13,165 nt of DNA from Alphaproteobacteria bacterium (lineage in GTDB: Bacteria > Pseudomonadota > Alphaproteobacteria > Rhodobacterales > Rhodobacteraceae): NCBI GenBank assembly GCA_030425945.1, contig JAUHZL010000036.1:1-13165 (forward strand), read 5' to 3'. Positions within the stretch are counted from its first letter, which is position 1. Each line of letters opens with the position of its first letter. Below the pieces are notes generated by a model. That model did no database searches, had not been told where the DNA came from, and saw only the letters and a list, made by a program, of their open reading frames with translations. Positions 7,002 to 13,165 of the stretch are shown piece after piece. Position numbers and translations under genes: made by a program.

Positions 7002-7610
7002 ATGGATGTCCGACAGATTGCCGAAGAGATCGTCGCCCGCGAGGGCGGCTATGTGAACGACCCGGACGATCCGGGCGGCCCGACCAACCACGGCGTCACG
7101 ATCCACACCCTGCGGCGGCTGGGGCTCGACCTGACCCGCGACGGGCGGATCGACGCCCGCGACGTGCAGGCGCTGAGTCGCGATCAGGCGGTCGAGATCT
7201 TCCTGACCCATTACTTCACCGGTCCCGGGATCGGCGCGCTGCCCGAGCCGCTGCAGCCGTCGGTCTTCGACATGTACGTGAATGCCGGGTCCAACGCCGT
7301 GCGGCTGCTGCAGGGCCTCGTCACCGAGATGGGCTTTCCCTGCGACGCCGACGGGGTGATCGGCCCGCAGACCCTGCGCGCCGTCCATGCGGCCCATGAC
7401 GCGGCGCCGGGGCACATCGTCGATGCCTACGGGATCGCGCGCCGCAACTACTACTACGACCTGGCCGAGCGTCGTCCCGCCTCGCGCAAGTACGCCCGGC
7501 GCCGCGATGGCGGCAAGGGCGGCTGGATCCTGCGCGCCGAGACCTTCATTACCCCGAAGTTTCACCTGACGGAGGCCGCGCACCGGGCGCGGGTCGCGGC
7601 ATGGGGATGA
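7002..7610 (+). CDS. GTA/phage-type endolysin (glycoside hydrolase 108 muramidase)
   Basis: The 202-residue protein is a peptidoglycan-cleaving N-acetylmuramidase of the GH108 type. The N-terminal catalytic domain shows the EGGY signature (AREGGYVNDPDDPGGPTNHGVT, with E14 as the catalytic acid), and a C-terminal peptidoglycan-binding region includes DGVIGPQT (118-125). It has no signal peptide, so it depends on a holin to reach the wall, and a holin is encoded immediately after it with overlapping ends. The start at 7002 is chosen over the GTG at 6981 because GGGGAG lies seven bases before it. This pair matches the lysis genes that release gene transfer agent particles in Rhodobacter capsulatus. 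Its position between ccm genes, with no phage structural genes in the window, favours a GTA role over an ordinary prophage. A remnant phage lysis module is the alternative. Confidence 0.85.
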   Translation: MDVRQIAEEIVAREGGYVNDPDDPGGPTNHGVTIHTLRRLGLDLTRDGRIDARDVQALSRDQAVEIFLTHYFTGPGIGALPEPLQPSVFDMYVNAGSNAVRLLQGLVTEMGFPCDADGVIGPQTLRAVHAAHDAAPGHIVDAYGIARRNYYYDLAERRPASRKYARRRDGGKGGWILRAETFITPKFHLTEAAHRARVAAWG

Positions 7611-8152
7611 TCGAGGGGCCGCTGGGCCTGATCTTCGGCGGCGGGCGAAACGCCATCGCCGAAACCGTCGAGGCGTTCCGGGAAAACCCCGAGAAGGCCG
7701 CCGCGCGCGACGCTGCCCGCGACATCGCCACGCTGTCGCAGTTCGCGGCCGAGTTCCGGGCCGCGCGCGCCTCGCGCTTCGACCGGATCGTGGACGGCAT
7801 CAACCGCCTGCCGCGCCCTGCGCTGGCGATGGGCACGCTCGGCCTCTTCGTGGCGGCGATGGCGGACCCGGTGTGGTTCGCCGCCCGGATGCAGGGGATC
7901 GCCCTGATCCCCGAACCGCTCTGGTGGCTGATGGGCGCGATCGTGTCGTTCTACTTCGGCGCCCGGCACCAGGCGAAGGGGCAGGAGTTCCAGCGCTCGA
8001 TCGCCGAGACGCTGGCCCGCACCCCGGAGGTGCTGCGCAACACCCGGGCCCTCGCGGCGCTCAGTGCCGGGGCGACCAGCCTCGGGCCCGAGACGCCGGG
8101 GGCCGGACCCAACCCCGCGCTCGACGACTGGCGGGCCGGGCAGGGGGGCTGA
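7601..8152 (+). CDS. GTA-type holin (three-helix holin for gene transfer agent release)
   Basis: The 183-residue membrane protein should form inner-membrane lesions that let the upstream endolysin reach peptidoglycan. It begins with a short amphipathic segment, GLIFGGGRNAIAETVEAFREN, typical of the GTA holin family. A charged helical stretch (about 25-65) and hydrophobic helices near 73-90 and 104-120 (PEPLWWLMGAIVSFYFGARH) follow. The C-terminus is polar and rich in Ala, Gly and Pro. The start at 7601 overlaps the endolysin by 10 bases. An ATG at 7607 in the same frame gives an ATGA overlap and would shorten the protein by two residues. The family role in GTA release is known; the function of this copy is inferred from family and partner. 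No spanin gene follows. Confidence 0.82.
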   Translation: MGMIEGPLGLIFGGGRNAIAETVEAFRENPEKAAARDAARDIATLSQFAAEFRAARASRFDRIVDGINRLPRPALAMGTLGLFVAAMADPVWFAARMQGIALIPEPLWWLMGAIVSFYFGARHQAKGQEFQRSIAETLARTPEVLRNTRALAALSAGATSLGPETPGAGPNPALDDWRAGQGG

Positions 8153-8159
8153 CCCGGCG

Positions 8160-8202
8160 CTGCCGCTCCGCCGCTCACGGATGCGTGTGCGCGGAGCGGC
8201 AG
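8160..8202 (+). terminator. Long stem-loop after the holin, possible insulator or terminator
   Basis: CTGCCGCTCCGC (8160-8171) and GCGGAGCGGCAG (8191-8202) form a perfect 12-bp stem. Inside it a second stem, CACG (8176-8179) with CGTG (8184-8187), closes a GATG loop, with two more G-C pairs between them. It lies 7 bases after the holin stop and just before the ccmF promoter. There is no T-run, so intrinsic termination is doubtful. Rho-dependent ending, pausing or 3'-end protection are other readings. Confidence 0.45.
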
Positions 8203-8209
8203 GATGCCA

Positions 8210-8245
8210 CTGGCACGGGCCGAGCGCTTGGCTATAGTCCGCGCC
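8210..8245 (+). promoter_or_regulatory. Promoter of ccmF, predicted leaderless start
   Basis: CTGGCA (8210-8215) and TATAGT (8233-8238) are separated by 17 bases, four and five matches respectively to the sigma-70 consensus. The expected transcription start, about seven to eight bases downstream, falls at or next to the ccmF ATG (8246). No Shine-Dalgarno sequence precedes that ATG, which agrees with a leaderless or near-leaderless message. Confidence 0.45.
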
Positions 8246-10222
8246 ATGATAGTCGAACTCGGTCACTTCGCCCTCGTCCTCGCCCTCATGCTGGCGACCA
8301 TTCAGACCGTCGTGCCGCTGGTCGGCGCGCACAAGGGATGGGGGTCGTGGATGGCAAGCGCCGACGCGACCGCCACCGCGCAGTTCCTGCTGCTGGCGTT
8401 CTCCTTCGGCGCGCTCACCTACGCCTTTGTCGTGTCTGACTTTTCCCTGCTTCTGGTGGTGCAGAACTCGCACACGCTGAAGCCGATGCTCTACAAGGTG
8501 TCGGGCGTCTGGGGGAACCACGAGGGCTCGATGCTCCTGTGGGTGCTGATCCTGACGCTCTTCGGCGCGATGGTCAGCTGGTTCGGGGCCAACCTGCCGC
8601 CGACCCTCAAGGCCCGCGTGCTGGCGGTTCAGGCCGCGGTGACCGTGGCCTTCATGATCTTCATCCTGTTCACGTCGAACCCGTTCACCCGGCTGGCGGT
8701 GCCGCCCTTCGACGGCGAGGACCTGAACCCGCTGCTGCAGGACCCTGGTCTCGCCTTCCACCCGCCGTTCCTCTACCTCGGCTATGTCGGTCTCTCGACC
8801 TCGTTCTCCTTCGCCGTCGCGGCGCTGATCGAGGGGCGCGTCGATGCCGCCTGGGGCCGCTGGGTGCGTCCGTGGACGCTGGCGGCCTGGGTCTTCCTGA
8901 CCATCGGCATCGCGCTGGGGTCGTGGTGGGCCTATTACGAGCTGGGCTGGGGCGGCTTCTGGTTCTGGGACCCGGTCGAGAACGCCTCGTTCATGCCCTG
9001 GCTGATCGCCGCCGCGCTGCTGCACTCGGCCATCGTCGTGGAGAAGCGCGAAGCGCTGAAGGCCTGGACCATCCTGCTGGCGATCCTCGCCTTCGGCTTC
9101 TCGCTGATCGGGGCGTTCATCGTGCGCTCGGGCGTGCTGACCTCGGTCCACGCCTTCGCCAACGACCCCGAGCGCGGCGTCTACCTGCTGGCGATCACCG
9201 GCATCTTCATGGGCGGGGCGCTGATGCTCTTCGCCGCCCGCGCCGGCGTGATGGAGGCGAAGGGAATCTTCTCGACGCTCTCCCGCGAGAGCGCGCTGGT
9301 CGCGAACAACATCCTGCTCGCCGTCTCGGCCTTCGTCGTCTTCGTCGGCACGATGTGGCCGCTGGTGGCGGAACTGCTCTTCGACCGCAAGCTGTCGGTC
9401 GGCCCGCCCTTCTTCAACATGGCCTTCACGCCCTTCATGATCCTGCTTGGCGTGCTGTTGCCGCTCGGTGCGATGCTGGCGTGGAAGCGCGGGCGGCTCG
9501 GGGGCAACATGCGCATCCTCTGGGGCGTGGCGGCGCTGGCCGTGGCCTCGGGCCTGCTCTTGTGGGCAATCCAGACCGGGCGCTCGGCCTTCGGTCCCGT
9601 GGGCCTCGCGCTGTCGGTCTGGCTGGTGGTCGGCTCGGCCGCTGACCTCGCGGCGCGCACCGGGCGGGGTCCGGTGATGCAGCGCCTCGGACGGCTGACG
9701 CGGCTGCCGCGCGCGGACTGGGGCAAGGCCGTCTCGCACGCGGGTCTCGGCTTCACGATGTTCGGCATCTCGATGCTGATGGCCTACCAGTACGAGGAAA
9801 TCCGCGTCGCGCAGGTCGGCGAGACCTTCCCGGTCGGCGCCTACGAGATCACCCTTGCCGACGTGCAGGAGGTGCAGGGGCCGAACTACCTGTCCACCAT
9901 GGCGTGGATGCAGGTGAAGAAGGACGGCCGCGAGATCGCGGTCCTGACGCCCGAGAAGCGCGTCTACCCGGTGGCGGGGATGCCCACGACCGAGGCCGCC
10001 ATCGACAACGGCGTGACCCGTGACGTCTACGTGGTGATCGGCGACCCGCAGGCCGCGGGCGGCTATGCGGTGCGAATCTACATCAAGCCCTTTGCCAACT
10101 GGATCTGGCTCGGCGCGATCGTCATGGCCCTCGGCGGCGCGCTGTCGCTGTCGGACCGCCGCTTCCGCGTGGCGGCCGGGGCAGCCCGGCGCGCGCCCGC
10201 CGACGGGGTGCCCGCCGAATGA
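8246..10222 (+). CDS. ccmF: Heme lyase CcmF (cytochrome c-type biogenesis)
   Basis: CcmF is the large inner-membrane subunit of the cytochrome c heme lyase, taking heme from CcmE and joining it to the CXXCH of apocytochrome c in the periplasm. The 658-residue product has about 14-15 hydrophobic segments and all the hallmarks. These are WGNHEGS (89-95), HPPFLYLGY (H172), the WWD domain ending in WGGFWFWDPVEN (235-246), H260, SGVLTSVHAFA with H302, and SHAGLGF with H498. The four histidines correspond in spacing to the known heme ligands of the E. coli protein. A longer open frame begins at 8204, but the start at 8246 (MIVELGHFALVLALML) matches the family and the promoter. The gene joins ccmH by an ATGA overlap. 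Rhodobacter homologues are called ccl1. Confidence 0.95.
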   Translation: MIVELGHFALVLALMLATIQTVVPLVGAHKGWGSWMASADATATAQFLLLAFSFGALTYAFVVSDFSLLLVVQNSHTLKPMLYKVSGVWGNHEGSMLLWVLILTLFGAMVSWFGANLPPTLKARVLAVQAAVTVAFMIFILFTSNPFTRLAVPPFDGEDLNPLLQDPGLAFHPPFLYLGYVGLSTSFSFAVAALIEGRVDAAWGRWVRPWTLAAWVFLTIGIALGSWWAYYELGWGGFWFWDPVENASFMPWLIAAALLHSAIVVEKREALKAWTILLAILAFGFSLIGAFIVRSGVLTSVHAFANDPERGVYLLAITGIFMGGALMLFAARAGVMEAKGIFSTLSRESALVANNILLAVSAFVVFVGTMWPLVAELLFDRKLSVGPPFFNMAFTPFMILLGVLLPLGAMLAWKRGRLGGNMRILWGVAALAVASGLLLWAIQTGRSAFGPVGLALSVWLVVGSAADLAARTGRGPVMQRLGRLTRLPRADWGKAVSHAGLGFTMFGISMLMAYQYEEIRVAQVGETFPVGAYEITLADVQEVQGPNYLSTMAWMQVKKDGREIAVLTPEKRVYPVAGMPTTEAAIDNGVTRDVYVVIGDPQAAGGYAVRIYIKPFANWIWLGAIVMALGGALSLSDRRFRVAAGAARRAPADGVPAE

Positions 10223-10677
10223 TCCGTGCCCTGCTCCTGTCGCTGGTGCTGCTGGCCGCCGGTCCCGCGCTGGCGGTCCAGCCGGACGAGATCCTCGACG
10301 ACCCGGTCCTCGAGGAGCGCGCGCGCGACATCTCGGCCGGGCTGCGCTGCCTCGTCTGCCGCAACGAGTCGATCGACGAGTCGAACGCCGACCTCGCCCG
10401 TGACCTGCGCCTGCTGGTGCGCGAACGGCTGGTGGCCGGGGACAGCGATGCCGAGGTGATCGACTTCCTCGTCGCGCGCTACGGCGAGTATGTCCTGCTC
10501 AGCCCGCCCGCGACCGGCTCGACGCTGCTCCTGTGGTGGGCCGGGCCGATCATGCTGCTCCTGGCGGGGGGAATCGGCGCGGCCTACATCCGCTCGCGCC
10601 GCACCGCGCCGGAACCGGCCGCCGGGCTCAGCCCCGACGAGGAAGCGCGCCTCAAGGACCTGCTCAAGGACGGCTGA
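10219..10677 (+). CDS. ccmH: Cytochrome c maturation protein CcmH
   Basis: CcmH is a membrane-anchored periplasmic thiol protein that reduces or holds apocytochrome c for heme attachment by CcmF. The 152-residue product has a signal peptide (residues 1-19, ending GPALA) and the redox motif LRCLVC with C44 and C47, where many homologues read LRCPVC. The segment RNESIDESNADLARDLR follows, then GDSDAEVIDFLVARYGEYVLL. One transmembrane helix lies near 103-123, with a short cytoplasmic tail. It is the short form lacking the CcmI-type domain found fused in E. coli. CcmI, CcmABCD and CcmG are not in the window and must be elsewhere if the pathway is complete. The start codon overlaps the ccmF stop by four bases, implying translational coupling. 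The Rhodobacter name is ccl2. Confidence 0.94.
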   Translation: MIRALLLSLVLLAAGPALAVQPDEILDDPVLEERARDISAGLRCLVCRNESIDESNADLARDLRLLVRERLVAGDSDAEVIDFLVARYGEYVLLSPPATGSTLLLWWAGPIMLLLAGGIGAAYIRSRRTAPEPAAGLSPDEEARLKDLLKDG

Positions 10678-10723
10678 CGCGACGTCCCGGGGACCGCCGG
10701 GCGCTTTCCCTCGCCGCCGGTCC

Positions 10724-10759
10724 TGCTAGTCTCCGCGCCAACCCCAGACCGAGCGGAGC
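10724..10759 (+). promoter_or_regulatory. Possible promoter and ribosome-binding site of the PaaG-like gene
   Basis: In the 91-base gap after ccmH there is an extended -10-like TGCTAGTCT (10724-10732) followed by CCGCGCC, similar to the sequence before ccmF. The -35 position (CTTTCC, 10704-10709) is poor. GCGGAG at 10754-10759 is a plausible ribosome-binding site nine bases before the ATG at 10769. Imperfect inverted arms GGACCG (10691-10696) and CGGTCC (10718-10723) could form a weak hairpin after ccmH. Confidence 0.25.
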
Positions 10760-10768
10760 GCGCGCGCC

Positions 10769-11545
10769 ATGACCTACCAGACCCTCGACTACACCCTCGC
10801 GGACGGACAAGCGACGATCCGGCTGAACCGTCCCGACGTGATGAACGCGCTCAACACGCAGATGCGCGCCGAGATCGCCGACGCGATGAAGCGCGCCAGC
10901 AGCGCGGCCCGCGTCGTCGTGCTGACCGGAACCGGGCGGGCGTTCTGCTCGGGCCAGGACCTCGGCGACGGCGCGAACGCGGCGCGAATGGACCTCGAGC
11001 GGGTGCTGCGCGACGAGTACATCCCGATGCTGCGCGCCATCCTCGATTGCCCGGTGCCGGTGATCGCGGCGGTGAACGGGACGGCGGCCGGGGCCGGGGC
11101 GAACCTGGCGCTGGCGGCCGACGTGGTGATCGCCGCCGAAAGCGCCGCCTTCATCCAGGCCTTCACGCGGATCGGCCTGATCCCGGACGCGGGCGGCACC
11201 TGGGTGCTGCCGCGCCAGATCGGCCTGGCCAAGGCGATGGGCGCCGCGCTCTTCGCGGACCGGATCAGCGCCCGGCAGGCCAGCGACTGGGGCATGATCT
11301 GGGAGGCGGTGCCGGATGCCGAGTTCGAGGCGGTCTGGAAGTTCCGCGCCGCGCATCTCGCGAACGGCCCGACCGTGGCCTATGCCAAGGTGAAGGAGGC
11401 CCTGCGCGCCTCGGGCGACAACGACCTGCACACCCAGCTTGAACTGGAGGCGCGCCTGCAGGGCGCCTGCGGCCAGACCCGCGACTTCCAGGAGGGTGTA
11501 CTGGCCTTCCTCGAAAAGCGCCCGGCCACCTTCGAGGGCCGCTGA
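10769..11545 (+). CDS. Enoyl-CoA hydratase/isomerase family protein, PaaG-like
   Basis: This 258-residue crotonase-fold enzyme closely resembles PaaG, the isomerase that turns ring-1,2-epoxyphenylacetyl-CoA into the oxepin form in aerobic phenylacetate breakdown. The oxyanion-hole segments FCSGQDL (59-65) and NGTAAGAGANLAL (103-115) are present. So is the PaaG-like run IGLIPDAGGTWVLPR with D140 in the place of the acid used by PaaG. The first glutamate of classical hydratases is not present at the equivalent place, which argues for an isomerase. Ending and length fit PaaG (EGVLAFLEKR). No other paa gene lies in the window, so a broader role in fatty acyl or aryl acyl-CoA metabolism is possible. 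It is probably a single-gene unit and converges on mmsB. Confidence 0.82.
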   Translation: MTYQTLDYTLADGQATIRLNRPDVMNALNTQMRAEIADAMKRASSAARVVVLTGTGRAFCSGQDLGDGANAARMDLERVLRDEYIPMLRAILDCPVPVIAAVNGTAAGAGANLALAADVVIAAESAAFIQAFTRIGLIPDAGGTWVLPRQIGLAKAMGAALFADRISARQASDWGMIWEAVPDAEFEAVWKFRAAHLANGPTVAYAKVKEALRASGDNDLHTQLELEARLQGACGQTRDFQEGVLAFLEKRPATFEGR

Positions 11546-11562
11546 CGCCGCGTTGGCCGCGC

Positions 11563-11584
11563 CGGGCGGGGTCAGCCCCGCCCG
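11563..11584. terminator. GC-rich hairpin between converging genes
   Basis: CGGGCGGGG (11563-11571) pairs with CCCCGCCCG (11576-11584) over 9 bp, with a TCAG loop that contains the mmsB stop codon. It lies 17 bases after the PaaG-like stop. Its place between converging genes suits a two-way terminator, but no T-run follows on either strand, so intrinsic termination is uncertain. Confidence 0.4.
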
Positions 11585-12444
11585 CGTCCCTCGAACCGGG
11601 GCAGCATGGCCGAGAAGTCCTTGCCGCCCTGTCCCTCGTCCTCGACGAACCGGCGGTAAAGCTCCGCGGCCAGCTCGCCCATCGGCGTGTCGGCATCGGC
11701 GCTCGTGGCGGCCTGCTGGCTGAGGCGCAGGTCCTTCAGCATCAGCGCCGCGGCAAAGCCGGGCTGGTAGCCGTTGTCCGACGGCGATTTCGGGCCCACG
11801 CCCGGTGCCGGGCAATAGGCGTTCATCGTCCAGGAATAGCCCGACGAGGTCGAGACGACGTCGAACATCGCCTGCCGGTCGAGGCCCAGCTTGTCGGCCA
11901 GCGCGAACGCCTCGCAGGTGGCGATCATTGTCACGCCGAGGATCATGTTGTTGCAGATCTTGGCGGCCTGCCCGTTGCCCGCCGGGCCGCAATGCACGGC
12001 CTTCTGGCCCATCACCTCGAAGAGCGGTTTGGCGGTGGCGAAAGCCGCCTCCGGCCCGCCCACCATGAAGGTCAGCGTGCCCGCCGTCGCGCCGCCGACG
12101 CCGCCCGAAACCGGCGCATCGAGGGCGCTCAGCCCGGCGGCCTCGGCCTGCGCCGCGACCGCGCGAGCGCTGTCCACGTCCACCGTCGAGCAGTCGAGCA
12201 GCACCGCCCCCGGCGCCATCGCCGGGATGATCTCCGAGGCGACCGCGCGCAGGATGTCGCCGTTCGGCAGCATGGTGATGACCACCTCCGCGCCCGCGAC
12301 GGCCTCGCGGGCGCTGGCGGCGGGGCAGGCCCCCTCGACCGTCACGCCCGCCACGTCGAAGCCGGTGACCGCGTGCCCGGCCTTGACCAGGTTTGCCGCC
12401 ATCGGCGCGCCCATGTTGCCCAGTCCGATGAATGCGATGTTCAT
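11572..12444 (-). CDS. mmsB: 3-hydroxyisobutyrate dehydrogenase
   Basis: This cytoplasmic NAD-dependent enzyme oxidises 3-hydroxyisobutyrate to methylmalonate semialdehyde in valine breakdown. The 290-residue product starts with the Rossmann motif FIGLGNMGAPMAANL (GLGNMG at 7-12). It has the substrate-binding DAPVSGG (109-115) and the catalytic lysine K162 in GNGQAAKICNN, with N166 beside it. Length is normal for the beta-hydroxyacid dehydrogenase family. The open frame runs far upstream, but the ATG at 12444 is the family start. A strong AGGAGGG (12451-12457 on this strand) lies six bases before it, inside the last codons of the upstream hydrolase. The two genes overlap by ATGA, so they are an operon. 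Tartronate semialdehyde reductase is a related alternative, but the neighbour settles it. Confidence 0.93.
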   Translation of the reverse strand: MNIAFIGLGNMGAPMAANLVKAGHAVTGFDVAGVTVEGACPAASAREAVAGAEVVITMLPNGDILRAVASEIIPAMAPGAVLLDCSTVDVDSARAVAAQAEAAGLSALDAPVSGGVGGATAGTLTFMVGGPEAAFATAKPLFEVMGQKAVHCGPAGNGQAAKICNNMILGVTMIATCEAFALADKLGLDRQAMFDVVSTSSGYSWTMNAYCPAPGVGPKSPSDNGYQPGFAAALMLKDLRLSQQAATSADADTPMGELAAELYRRFVEDEGQGGKDFSAMLPRFEGRGRG

Positions 12445-13165
12445 GTCCGTCCCTCCTCCTCGCCGAATGTCAGCGCGTCCGGTCCCAGCGGGCGCAGCAT
12501 CTCGTAGACCGCCAGCGCGGGCACGGCCCCGGCATCCGGGTGCGTCCAGCGCGGCGTGCGGTCCTTGTCGATGACGGCCGCGCGGATGCCTTCGAGGAAA
12601 TCCCCCTGCGCGGCGGCGCGGCTGGTGTAGCGGTACTCCTGCGAGAGCGCGATGCGGATGTCGTCGAGGCCGCGGGCCCGTCGGATCAGTTGCACCGTGC
12701 AATACATGGCCAGCGGCGCGTTCTTCCCGATCGCCGCCAGCGCGGTCCGCGCAAGCTCGCTGTCGGTGTGGCGCAGCAGGCGGACGATGTCGCCCATCGT
12801 CTCGCCGCCGAACAGCCCGTCGATCTCGGCCTGTGCGTCGGCCAGCGGGCTGGCGGGCGGGGGCAGGGCGGCGCGATCGACGGCCTCCCAGTCGCCGGTC
12901 TCGCACAGCTCGGCGATCAGGGCGGGCCAGCGGTCTTCGGGCAGGTAGTAGTCGGCAAAGCCCGCGTGGATGGCATCGCCCGGTCCCATCCGGCTGGCGG
13001 TCACGCCGAGGTATTCGCCCAGCCGCCCCGGCGCGCGGCCGAGGATCAGGGTGCCGCCCACGTCCGGGATCAGGCCGATGCCGCATTCCGGCATGGCGAT
13101 CCGGCTGGTGTCGCCCACGATCCGGTGCGAGCCGTGACAGCCGACGCCGACGCCACCACCCATAG
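12441..13165 (-). CDS. 3-hydroxyisobutyryl-CoA hydrolase (5' end outside window)
   Basis: The visible 240 residues are the C-terminal two thirds of a crotonase-fold thioesterase that splits 3-hydroxyisobutyryl-CoA into 3-hydroxyisobutyrate and CoA, the valine step just before MmsB. Family features include MGGGVGVGCHGSHRIV at the window edge. AMPECGIGLIPDVGGTLIL follows, with Glu and Asp at residues 26 and 34 of the visible part, the expected acidic pair. The C-terminal region SQEYRYTSRAAAQGDFLEGIRAAVIDKDRTPRW is also typical of this hydrolase rather than of plain enoyl-CoA hydratases. About 100 N-terminal residues are missing by comparison with the usual length near 345. The final codons (Glu-Glu-Glu-Gly-Arg-Thr) double as the mmsB ribosome-binding site. 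Further valine genes (for example mmsA and an acyl-CoA dehydrogenase) may lie upstream outside the window. Confidence 0.9.
   Translation of the reverse strand, partial: MGGGVGVGCHGSHRIVGDTSRIAMPECGIGLIPDVGGTLILGRAPGRLGEYLGVTASRMGPGDAIHAGFADYYLPEDRWPALIAELCETGDWEAVDRAALPPPASPLADAQAEIDGLFGGETMGDIVRLLRHTDSELARTALAAIGKNAPLAMYCTVQLIRRARGLDDIRIALSQEYRYTSRAAAQGDFLEGIRAAVIDKDRTPRWTHPDAGAVPALAVYEMLRPLGPDALTFGEEEGRT

Noticed and set aside
6090..7583. A 497-codon minus-strand open frame opposite argC, ccmE and the endolysin
   Set aside because: No domain is recognisable, and it spans three recognised genes and their gaps on the other strand.
6950..8152. A prophage or prophage remnant
   Set aside because: Only the two lysis genes are present, with no integrase, capsid, tail or repressor genes and no attachment-site repeats. 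The flanks are intact housekeeping genes of the same base composition. A GTA lysis locus explains it better.
7562..9739. A 725-codon minus-strand open frame opposite the holin and ccmF
   Set aside because: The product is Arg/Gln/Gly/His-rich without motifs and covers two well-supported plus-strand genes. It is a composition artefact.
12445..13086. Upstream extension of the mmsB frame, suggesting a fusion
   Set aside because: It overlaps the hydrolase gene in another frame and has no domain. The Rossmann motif begins directly at the ATG at 12444, with a strong ribosome-binding site.

Overview
The window is a very G+C-rich stretch of chromosome with strongly G/C-ending codons. It carries eleven protein genes (one cut off at the right edge) and almost no non-coding space. 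Gene content points to an alphaproteobacterium of the Rhodobacterales (Rhodobacter/roseobacter group). The indicators are a single-chain indolepyruvate ferredoxin oxidoreductase, an ArgC with the GTGCNAATGQ active-site segment I associate with this clade, separately encoded CcmE, CcmF and CcmH, and a lysis gene pair of the gene transfer agent (GTA) type. The taxonomic call is inference from protein character, not from a marker gene. I see no tRNA, rRNA, insertion sequence or CRISPR array.

Layout, left to right. Bases 1-94 are a relatively A+T-rich control region with a perfect 7-bp inverted repeat. It precedes the large indolepyruvate:ferredoxin oxidoreductase gene (95-3499, aromatic amino acid breakdown). 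A plus-strand run follows: an acyltransferase of the PlsC type (3595-4503), overlapping by one base with murI (glutamate racemase, cell wall D-glutamate), then argC (arginine synthesis) and ccmE (periplasmic heme chaperone). Next come an endolysin and a three-helix GTA-type holin with overlapping ends (7002-8152). Then come ccmF and ccmH (heme lyase subunits, ATGA overlap). A lone PaaG-like enoyl-CoA hydratase/isomerase (10769-11545) ends the plus-strand block. On the minus strand, converging on it, are mmsB (3-hydroxyisobutyrate dehydrogenase) and, upstream of it, a 3-hydroxyisobutyryl-CoA hydrolase that runs off the window. These two are consecutive steps of valine breakdown.

The most interesting part is the lysis pair lodged between ccmE and ccmF. 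Homologous endolysin and holin genes release GTA particles in Rhodobacter capsulatus and there lie away from the main GTA structural cluster. Here the pair appears to be set off from its housekeeping neighbours by its own control signals. These are a TTAACCAT CtrA-type half-site overlapping the ccmE stop, and an 8-bp hairpin that pairs the endolysin ribosome-binding site with an upstream CTCCCC. After the holin there is a long stem-loop, and then a good promoter (CTGGCA-N17-TATAGT) that would start ccmF transcription almost exactly at its ATG. The sequence elements are seen directly; the regulatory reading is inference.
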